From positions 186,001-250,000 of the forward strand of contig NZ_MWWV01000006.1 of assembly GCF_002259645.1 (NCBI RefSeq): a DNA stretch of 64,000 bases. Reading direction: 5' to 3'. The notes below the pieces were generated by a model. The model made no database searches and was not told the origin of the DNA. It saw nothing but the letters and a program-made list of their open reading frames with translations. The translations under genes were made by a program, and so were the position numbers. The DNA comes from Bifidobacterium tissieri. Its GTDB lineage: Bacteria > Actinomycetota > Actinomycetes > Actinomycetales > Bifidobacteriaceae. Of the stretch, positions 57,812-64,000 are shown in pieces (the first letter of the stretch is position 1; each line of letters starts with the position of its first letter).

Positions 57812-59275
57812 TCATTCCTTCTCAGTAACGGCACAGAACGTGCTGTTCACATAGGCGTCGGCTATGCCGATGGCCTGACTGGTGACGGGATCACGAATGG
57901 TTCCGGTGTTTGGATCGACGATGCCTCCGGTATTCGGATCGACCAGCGTGCCGTCGGCCTTGGTGATCAGACCGGTCTTCGGATCCGGCGTGGAATCGGC
58001 GCTTGCGGTGTCGGAGGGGGACGATGATGCGGAATTCGACTGCTCAGGCGAAGCCGAGGGGGCGTCGGATTCGGAGGGGGACTCGGAAGGCGCGGCGCTT
58101 GACGACGAATCTGCGGAGTCGCCGGTGGTGGAATCATCCGAATCGGAGTCGTCGGTGAGCGTCAGAGGCTTGTCGTCGGCGAGCTTCTTCCACAGGCTGT
58201 CAGCATCCTTCGTCCACACCACGCGATTGCGATCGCGCGACCATTCGGTCACGGGAACGGTCTGGGCGTAGATCTTCGCGGTGTCGAGATCCTTAAGCGC
58301 GGCACCCAGGCCCACGAGTACGCCGGCATCGGCCAGACCATCGCTCATCTTCAGCGACTGAATGCCGGCGGTGGCCAGCTGATACAGCTGGTTGGTCTGG
58401 GTGAACAGATTCTTGCTGGAGGCCTCGCGCAGCAGCGATTTGACCAGATACTGCTGTCGGGTGGTGCGCATGATGTCGGTGCCATCGCCCACGTGACGTA
58501 CACGGGCATACTGTGTGGCCGCCACGCCATCGAGATGATGCAGTCCCTGCGTGAGATCGATGCCGGTCGTATCGTCCTTCATGGTCTGATTCACACAGAT
58601 GTCCACGCCGCCGACGGCGTCGATCATGGAGCTCAAACCAGCGAAATCGGCTACGATGAACTGCGAGATATCGAGGCCGGTCAGCGAATTGACCGCGTTG
58701 AGCGTGCAACTGGCGGCAGACGCCACATCGCCTCCAGTGGAATAGCCCAGTGCGAAAATCGAGTTGAACTGTACGTTGTACCGTGCCGGCACCGTGCCGT
58801 TGGTGGTGTTGCAACTCGGCGCGTTCACGATCGAGTCACGTGGAATGGACACGATATTGATGAAGCTGCGGTCGGCGGAGATCTGCACGATCATCGCCGT
58901 GTCGGACTGATGGTCGGTCGCCGATCCGCCGGCGCCGATCGCGGCGTTCGCCTCGCCTTCACGGGTATCCTGTCCGAGCACGAGAATATTGACGGTCTTG
59001 CCGGCGTTCGGATCGATGACCTGATTGGTCTTGACGTGCGCCTGTCCGAGCACCGCTGTCTTGCTGTCATTGATCAGCGTGAACAGATTGGTCGCCGTCG
59101 CTCCGGTCGCCGTGGCCACGAACGTGAATATGGCCACAAGAACCAGCGCGATCGTGGTCCGGAGTCTATGGCTCACCGTGTATCCAAGAGAATGGAGCGG
59201 TCGCGCGCCCCCGTGATTCGCCAGATTTGGGGCGGAGTACCTGCCTCGGGAACTGCTTGGGCGGTGTGAAGCCAC
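57812..59275 (-). CDS. LytR-CpsA-Psr (LCP) family protein 2
   Basis: Second LCP enzyme, 487 residues from GTG 59275, which follows GAAAGGCG. Helix at about 38-60, then LCP domain with VLGQDTREGE, HQSDTAMIVQ, SIPRDSIV and YARVRHVGDGTDIMRTTRQ, all expected catalytic arginines and aspartates. A Ser/Asp/Glu-rich tail (about 370-445) ends in short repeats of the form VDPNTG. The tail is likely exposed and may bind wall or metal. Divergent from whiB2. Confidence 0.92.
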   Translation of the reverse strand: MASHRPSSSRGRYSAPNLANHGGARPLHSLGYTVSHRLRTTIALVLVAIFTFVATATGATATNLFTLINDSKTAVLGQAHVKTNQVIDPNAGKTVNILVLGQDTREGEANAAIGAGGSATDHQSDTAMIVQISADRSFINIVSIPRDSIVNAPSCNTTNGTVPARYNVQFNSIFALGYSTGGDVASAASCTLNAVNSLTGLDISQFIVADFAGLSSMIDAVGGVDICVNQTMKDDTTGIDLTQGLHHLDGVAATQYARVRHVGDGTDIMRTTRQQYLVKSLLREASSKNLFTQTNQLYQLATAGIQSLKMSDGLADAGVLVGLGAALKDLDTAKIYAQTVPVTEWSRDRNRVVWTKDADSLWKKLADDKPLTLTDDSDSDDSTTGDSADSSSSAAPSESPSESDAPSASPEQSNSASSSPSDTASADSTPDPKTGLITKADGTLVDPNTGGIVDPNTGTIRDPVTSQAIGIADAYVNSTFCAVTEKE

Positions 59276-59492
59276 GGGAACGCCTTTCTACCGGGTGTAT
59301 GAAAACAACGGGGGTGCGGCAAAGCCGTCGAGACCGTAATATACAGACTCATCTTTCGACGCACATCAGGCAATACGGTACCAAAATGGGAATTGTTTAC
59401 AACACCCTTCCATTAGGTACCGGTGATCATTGCACGAGTCAATGTGCTCTACCACTTCAAGTCAATATTATTGGTAACGACACCCCTTAAAC

Positions 59493-59522
59493 TTGACAAA
59501 AACTGAGTGACAAGTGTGTAAT
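59493..59522 (+). promoter_or_regulatory. Promoter of whiB2
   Basis: TTGACA, 18-nt spacer, TGTAAT. The -35 box is perfect. The leader is about 50 nt. Confidence 0.65.
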
Positions 59523-59528
59523 TTACCA

Positions 59529-59549
59529 TGTCTTCCGTACCGGAGGACA
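59529..59549 (+). promoter_or_regulatory. 5' leader hairpin of whiB2
   Basis: TGTCTTCCG-TAC-CGGAGGACA, a 9-bp stem with one wobble at the start of the leader, 30 nt before ATG 59580. Confidence 0.4.
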
Positions 59550-59579
59550 TTGCACGGCATTTTTTTGGGAGGTTTCGAC

Positions 59580-59921
59580 ATGTGGGGAGTGTTCGGCGAT
59601 TCCCAAAAAGGCGACGATTCCGACTCCGCCACACCGGAGTCCGCCGAACGTGCCCTGTTCGAGCTCTGGGGGCTGTTTGATGCCGACGAAGACGTGTCAT
59701 GGCAGCACAAGGCACTGTGCGCCCAGACCGATCCCGAAGCCTTTTTCCCGGAAAAGGGAGGATCCACCCGGGATGCCAAGCGTGTGTGCGCCCAGTGCGA
59801 AGTGCGGGAGCAATGTCTCAAGTGGGCCATTGACCATGATGAACGATTCGGCATCTGGGGCGGGATGAGCGAGCGCGAACGTCGCCGATATAAGAAAGAA
59901 CATGGTAAAGAACAGGCCTGA
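59580..59921 (+). CDS. whiB2: WhiB2-type iron-sulfur transcription factor
   Basis: 113-residue WhiB protein of the WhiB/WhmD (WhiB2) class, needed for septation and sporulation-type development in other actinobacteria. Cysteines C47, C70, C73, C79; GIWGG at 91-95; basic tail. The segment ALCAQTDPEAFFPEKGGST is the hallmark of the WhiB2 class. GGGAGG precedes ATG 59580. The next gene encodes a large glycosyltransferase; the order whiB2, GT2, DUF5719 with LCP genes nearby is common in actinobacteria. Confidence 0.94.
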   Translation: MWGVFGDSQKGDDSDSATPESAERALFELWGLFDADEDVSWQHKALCAQTDPEAFFPEKGGSTRDAKRVCAQCEVREQCLKWAIDHDERFGIWGGMSERERRRYKKEHGKEQA

Positions 59922-59963
59922 CGGATACGCCGTGTTCGCCCGGGTTGTCATACAGTGGAGAAG

Positions 59964-62900
59964 ATGAAATCTGTTATGGACGAGGCCCAAGGCATTCAGG
60001 AGACGGTCGGCTCCGTACTTTCCGGCCACCGGGCGCAAACCGGACAGGAGGTGGATTCCGCCGTGGCGGCGGTGATCTGCGTGGAATCCGATATCCGATT
60101 CCTGCCCGACACGCTCAGCGCCGTGCTGGCGCAGCGTACACTGCCCGGCATCATCGTCATCGCCGACTGCACCGGGGAAACGAAAACCTCCGTGCGATGC
60201 GCATTCCGACTGGCGACGCCGGTCTACGGATCATATGACGACGAACATGCGAGCATGGTCCATGACGTCGATATCCAGATCGTCAGTGCGGAAGGAGCCG
60301 TCACATTCGGCGATGCCGTCAGCCGCGCACTCGATCATGCCCGTCTGACGGCGGCGATCCGCGCACTTTGGCTCCTGCACGACGATTCCCGTCCTGCCGA
60401 TGACTCCTGTCTCGACACCATGCGCGAAGCCTGGCGCAACGCCCCCACCGCATCCGTGCTTGGATGCAAGCAGATATCCTGGGAAGGCGACCACCTCCAC
60501 GACGTCGGCTACTACGCCACACGGCGACACGGCATCGCATCCCTCGTGGTCGACGGCGAACCCGACCAGGAACAGTACGACGCCAGACAGGACGTCTACG
60601 CGGTCGATCTCGCCGGCGCCCTCATATCCCTCCAGACGTGGATGGAGCTCAACGGCACCAGTCCGCAGATGGGAACATTCGCCGAATCCGCCGATTTCTG
60701 CAGGCGCGTCTGTCTCTCCGGCGGCCGCGTGCTGATCGTGCCTCGCAGCGTCATCCGACACCGTCGTGCGCGATTCGAAGGGCTGCGCACCCATACCGGT
60801 CATTCCACCGGCAGCCACACCTCCATCAACCCGTACGCCATGAAGGTCGATGCGCGCGAGCGCTACCGGTTCACCGACATCCGCGGCATCATGTGGCTGC
60901 CCACATGGCTCCTGCGCTTCCTCATGTCATTCATCCTCGCCTTCACCCAGTTGGCGGGCAAGCGTCCATACGAAGCGCTTTGCGAACTCGGCGCACCCTG
61001 GCGCACCCTGCTCTGGATGCCTAGGGGAGCGTCCGCCCGAGGCAAGGTGGCCAGACAGTCCTCCATGAGTCTGCGACAGCTATCCGTACTTGTCGCCAGG
61101 CGCGATCAGCTCGCACAATGGCGGGAACGCAGCAGCGCCTTCGCCGACTCGCAGGGCACCACGCTGCTCAGCCCGCTGGCCCTCGCGCACCTGCGTGCAC
61201 AGCGCCGTCGCCGTACACTCTGGGTAAGCATCATGATGATCCTGTCGCTCATCGCCGGCATTCTGGCCAATATCAGCGTCCTTACCTCGCTGACCTCGGG
61301 AACGTCCTTCCACTCCGCGACCCTTGTCCCGTCCTCCGCCAGCCTTGCCCAGATCGCCGAGGCCGCCACTGGCGTCTTTACCTACGCCAACGGTCCGGGA
61401 ACCACAGCGCCACCGGCGCCGTTCCTGTTGATCCTTATGGCCCTTACCACGATCGCATTCGGCCATGTCACCGTGGCCATGGCGCTGATCATCCTCCTTG
61501 CCGCGCCGTTCTCCGCCCTCTCCTTCTGGGCGCTTGCCGGTATTTTCACCCGTTCCAATTCGGTGCGTGTGGCCACGGGCCTGCTGTGGTGCATGCTTGG
61601 TGGCATGTTGGGGCTTTACGCGCAGGGCAATCTTCCGATGCTCATGGTGATGGTCTTCCTGCCGGCGGGCATGGCGTTCGTGTTCCGTGCGGTAGGCATG
61701 TACCACACCGAGGCGGTGCTCACCCCTACGGCATCCGTGCAATCCGCCGGACTGGCCTCGCTGTGCCTGGCCGTGGTCGTTGCCTCCGAACCGCAACTGG
61801 TGCTGCCGCTCGTCGTCGTATTCCTTGCGTTCCTGATCATGGTGCGTTCGCACCGGGTGATGCTGCTGCTCATCCCGGTGCCGGGTGCATTCCTGCTGGC
61901 TCCTACGTTGCTCAACGTGGTGTTGAATCTCAACTCCGGTTCATATCGTCAGCTATTCGCCGACATGATGCTGCCGGAGTCTTCCGTGAACGGATCGGTG
62001 CGTGCCTCGAATCTGCTGGGAATTCTCGGCGAGACGCTTGGCGTCGCTCCTACCGCGAATTCCTCGATATGGGCCATGCTGCGCGTGCCGGAGTCCGCCG
62101 CCGTGCTGGCCACGGTGATCTTGGTTGTGGCGGCTGCCGTGGTAGCCTTGTTCCTTCCGTTCGCGTTACGCGCGTCACGCATGATGTGGACCATCGGCTT
62201 GACGGGCGCACTGACCGCCATCGTCGCGGTGCGCGTGGCCGTTGCCCCGGGGCAGGACGGACCGATTGCCGGCATGGCTCTGCCGGGCGTCGCATTCATG
62301 ATGGTTGGCATGTTCTCCTGCCTGTGCATTGTCGCGGGACGCGCCGTGCGCCCGTTCTCTCCGCTGCTGGTGCGTGATGGCGACGATTCCGCGGCACGCA
62401 TTGAATCACGTCATCGAAGCTTCTACGGCCGTCGCAATCTCATCATTGTGGCACGCGCGACTCTGGTCGTGCTGCTGGCGGCATGCCTGGGACTCTGGGG
62501 CTCGATCTGCGGCGTGAGAGTGCAGCAGGGGGCGCATCTGAATGTGCAGAACCATGAGCTGCCGTTGATCGCGCAGGACTATCTGGCCGCGAATCCGGGC
62601 CATCGCATCCTTGCACTGAATGCGGAGTCGTCCACGGCGGTTGACTACTCGTACATGCGCAGCGGACGCGGTGATTTCATCGACAATTCCCCGGCCATCA
62701 ACGCGCGCGCCGTGTCCCAGCCATTGGACCAGACTGCTGAGAAGGTGTCCAAGGTTGCGGCGAGCCTGCTGCAGAACAACGATGATTCCGCTGTAGCCAC
62801 CTTGGCGTCACTGGGTATCGGCGGCATATATGTTCCATATTCCGATGATTCCGCCAACCGTGATCTGGTGGCGAATATTCTCGCAAGCGGCGGTACCCAG

Positions 62901-63110
62901 TCCGTGGTGAGCAACGAAGCGGGAACCTACGTGCGGCTCACCACCGCGTCCGGCGACGATATCAGTATGGATACGGGTGCCGAATCGCGTGCGCTGTCCG
63001 ATGGATGGCGTCTGGCATGGGTATGGTGCATGGGCGTGGTCGTGGTGCTGTACTGCATCGTCGCATTCCCGAGATTCCGTCGAATCAACATCAATGGGGG
63101 ACAGGTATGA
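59964..63110 (+). CDS. Large membrane GT2-like glycosyltransferase
   Basis: About 1048 residues. N-terminal GT-A glycosyltransferase domain (about 30-290) with VAAVICVESDIRFLPDTLSA, LWLLHDDSRPADDSCLD (nucleotide-sugar acidic residues) and LAGALISLQTWMELNG. Then about twelve helices (410-880), an extracytoplasmic part (about 885-1010) and a last helix near 1020-1040. Predicted to act at the membrane in cell-wall polysaccharide or lipid-linked sugar assembly; the sugar is unknown. ATG 59964 lies 7 nt after TACAGT and may be leaderless; GTG 59955 is an alternative. Overlaps the next gene as ATGA. Confidence 0.85.
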   Translation: MKSVMDEAQGIQETVGSVLSGHRAQTGQEVDSAVAAVICVESDIRFLPDTLSAVLAQRTLPGIIVIADCTGETKTSVRCAFRLATPVYGSYDDEHASMVHDVDIQIVSAEGAVTFGDAVSRALDHARLTAAIRALWLLHDDSRPADDSCLDTMREAWRNAPTASVLGCKQISWEGDHLHDVGYYATRRHGIASLVVDGEPDQEQYDARQDVYAVDLAGALISLQTWMELNGTSPQMGTFAESADFCRRVCLSGGRVLIVPRSVIRHRRARFEGLRTHTGHSTGSHTSINPYAMKVDARERYRFTDIRGIMWLPTWLLRFLMSFILAFTQLAGKRPYEALCELGAPWRTLLWMPRGASARGKVARQSSMSLRQLSVLVARRDQLAQWRERSSAFADSQGTTLLSPLALAHLRAQRRRRTLWVSIMMILSLIAGILANISVLTSLTSGTSFHSATLVPSSASLAQIAEAATGVFTYANGPGTTAPPAPFLLILMALTTIAFGHVTVAMALIILLAAPFSALSFWALAGIFTRSNSVRVATGLLWCMLGGMLGLYAQGNLPMLMVMVFLPAGMAFVFRAVGMYHTEAVLTPTASVQSAGLASLCLAVVVASEPQLVLPLVVVFLAFLIMVRSHRVMLLLIPVPGAFLLAPTLLNVVLNLNSGSYRQLFADMMLPESSVNGSVRASNLLGILGETLGVAPTANSSIWAMLRVPESAAVLATVILVVAAAVVALFLPFALRASRMMWTIGLTGALTAIVAVRVAVAPGQDGPIAGMALPGVAFMMVGMFSCLCIVAGRAVRPFSPLLVRDGDDSAARIESRHRSFYGRRNLIIVARATLVVLLAACLGLWGSICGVRVQQGAHLNVQNHELPLIAQDYLAANPGHRILALNAESSTAVDYSYMRSGRGDFIDNSPAINARAVSQPLDQTAEKVSKVAASLLQNNDDSAVATLASLGIGGIYVPYSDDSANRDLVANILASGGTQSVVSNEAGTYVRLTTASGDDISMDTGAESRALSDGWRLAWVWCMGVVVVLYCIVAFPRFRRININGGQV

Positions 63111-64000
63111 GCAGATCAACACGGTCGGGCGCCGCCCGCCGATCCCGTAGCGTATGGGGCACCGTGGGCAAGGTGTTTGTCTCCTCGGTCACGGCGATAC
63201 TCCTGTTGGCGGTATTCGGTCTGCTTGCTGTCCTGACGCCGGCCGATCATCTCATTGACGGGTCGGACGCGCGTTCCGGTTCCCATACGGTCAGTGTGGG
63301 GCAGACCATGCTGCAGTCCTACTGCCCGGCGCGCATGCAACTGGCTGATACCGAATCGTATGGCGACTCCGCGTATCAGATCTCGGAGGGCAATATCGTC
63401 GGCAAGGCGAGATTTGCCGCATTCGGCTCCATGTATAGCACCGCCGTCACCTCGCTCAACGGCGATGACAAGCATGATACGCCGGACATTGATCTGACCG
63501 ATCAGACGAAGGCGTTCGTATACGGATCCGATGCGGGCGCTGATCCGCTGCTACTCACGTCCAGGATGCTGGATGTGAGCAAAGGATCCGGTGTGGCCGC
63601 TTCCGTGGCCTCCTGGGCCACTGAAGGCGACCTACAGGGATTGTCCTCCGTGCAATGTGTGAATCCTCAGCTTCGGCAGTCGTTCCTGCTGCCTGCCACG
63701 CAGACCGGGTGGACCCAGCAGCTTGTGCTGGCCAACCCGACGGAAAAATCAACGACCGTGTCGATGAGCATGTGGGGTACCGGTTCCGCGCAAGCCATCG
63801 CATCCTCCACCGACAGCAAGGTGACCGTGGCGGGCAAATCACAGACCGTGGTCGATGTCTCCGCCGCCGCACCTGCACAGGATGGTCTGTATCTGTCGCT
63901 GACGAGTAGTGGCGCACCGGTGTCGGCCGTGGTGCGTGTGGTCCATGCCGAGGGGCTCGCTCCAAGGGGATCCGACTACGCGACTCCGTTGCCGGCCACA
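63107..64000 (+). CDS. DUF5719 family protein, truncated by the window edge
   Basis: Open for 298 codons and continues past the right edge. A basic N-terminus, one membrane helix (about 20-45), then an extracytoplasmic Ser/Thr/Gly-rich region with beta-sandwich-like segments (LLPATQTGWTQQLVLANPT; TVSMSMWGTG). This matches the DUF5719 proteins encoded next to whiB2 and the GT2 gene in actinobacteria. ATG 63107 overlaps the stop of the glycosyltransferase gene, with GGGGGACAGG before it. Function unknown; envelope role inferred from position. Confidence 0.85.
   Translation, partial: MSRSTRSGAARRSRSVWGTVGKVFVSSVTAILLLAVFGLLAVLTPADHLIDGSDARSGSHTVSVGQTMLQSYCPARMQLADTESYGDSAYQISEGNIVGKARFAAFGSMYSTAVTSLNGDDKHDTPDIDLTDQTKAFVYGSDAGADPLLLTSRMLDVSKGSGVAASVASWATEGDLQGLSSVQCVNPQLRQSFLLPATQTGWTQQLVLANPTEKSTTVSMSMWGTGSAQAIASSTDSKVTVAGKSQTVVDVSAAAPAQDGLYLSLTSSGAPVSAVVRVVHAEGLAPRGSDYATPLPAT

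Larger units (their letters stand above)
59276..59579. other. 304-nt divergent regulatory region of lcp2 and whiB2
   Basis: No reading frame. It holds the whiB2 promoter (59493-59522), a minus-strand promoter candidate for lcp2 (TTGTAA, 16 nt, TACCGT, near 59376-59403), two copies of GGTACC in opposite arms (59378-59383 and 59418-59423) and the whiB2 leader hairpin. Confidence 0.5.

Overview
The window is a high-G+C actinobacterial chromosome segment. The gene content points to the Bifidobacteriaceae, most likely Bifidobacterium: two WhiB-family iron-sulfur regulators, a PdtaS-type histidine kinase next to a WhiB1-like gene, two LytR-CpsA-Psr proteins beside a WhiB2/glycosyltransferase/DUF5719 block, an UPF0182 protein, and eno followed by a DivIC-like gene, DUF501 and ppx. 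The species cannot be fixed from sequence alone. Coding density is high, one tRNA (Leu, UAA) is present, and there is no rRNA, CRISPR array, insertion sequence or prophage.

Layout. 1-7.2 kb: a MacB/FtsX-type ABC exporter on the plus strand converges on a response regulator and an unusually long histidine kinase that carries a second, degenerate kinase module. 7.2-12 kb: an S33 peptidase/hydrolase and a polar amino-acid ABC importer (two permeases, ATPase, lipoprotein). 12.4-15.8 kb: ychF, then a small DUF4160/DUF2442 cassette enclosed by a second copy of the ychF 3' end and a second terminator, then an MFS exporter. 15.8-22.4 kb: homocysteine methyltransferase, MazG, a small membrane protein, a HAD phosphatase, a TauE/SafE exporter, an SDR and BrnQ. 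22.4-25.4 kb: a complete ECF importer with fused ATPases. 25.6-32.3 kb: phosphoglycerate-mutase-like phosphatase, GH13 enzyme, EamA transporter, atypical Fic protein, GH3 lipoprotein and L,D-transpeptidase.

32.5-43 kb: UPF0182, a GNAT acetyltransferase, pth, mfd, pabB and pabC, the last four tightly packed. 43.1-49 kb: a MarR regulator with its MFS exporter, then eno, DivIC-like, DUF501 and ppx. 49-54.2 kb: tRNA-Leu, a membrane protein, FKBP, greA, a HlyIII/PAQR membrane protein diverging from pdtaS, and whiB1. 54.3-64 kb: an EccC-like tandem ATPase and two LCP proteins on the minus strand, diverging from whiB2, a giant membrane glycosyltransferase and a DUF5719 gene that runs off the right edge; this is an envelope-assembly region.

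The observations I rate highest are: (i) the DUF4160/DUF2442 insertion bounded by a duplicated ychF C-terminus; (ii) two tandem 15-bp palindromes with compensating base changes set over a strong promoter of the HlyIII/PAQR gene; (iii) the kinase plus pseudo-kinase fusion; (iv) an EccC-like ATPase with no ESX substrates nearby; (v) several start codons that sit about 7 nt after a -10 hexamer, suggesting leaderless mRNAs; and (vi) a probable frameshift that extends an MFS exporter across the eno promoter. All promoter and operator calls come from reading by eye and have not been tested.
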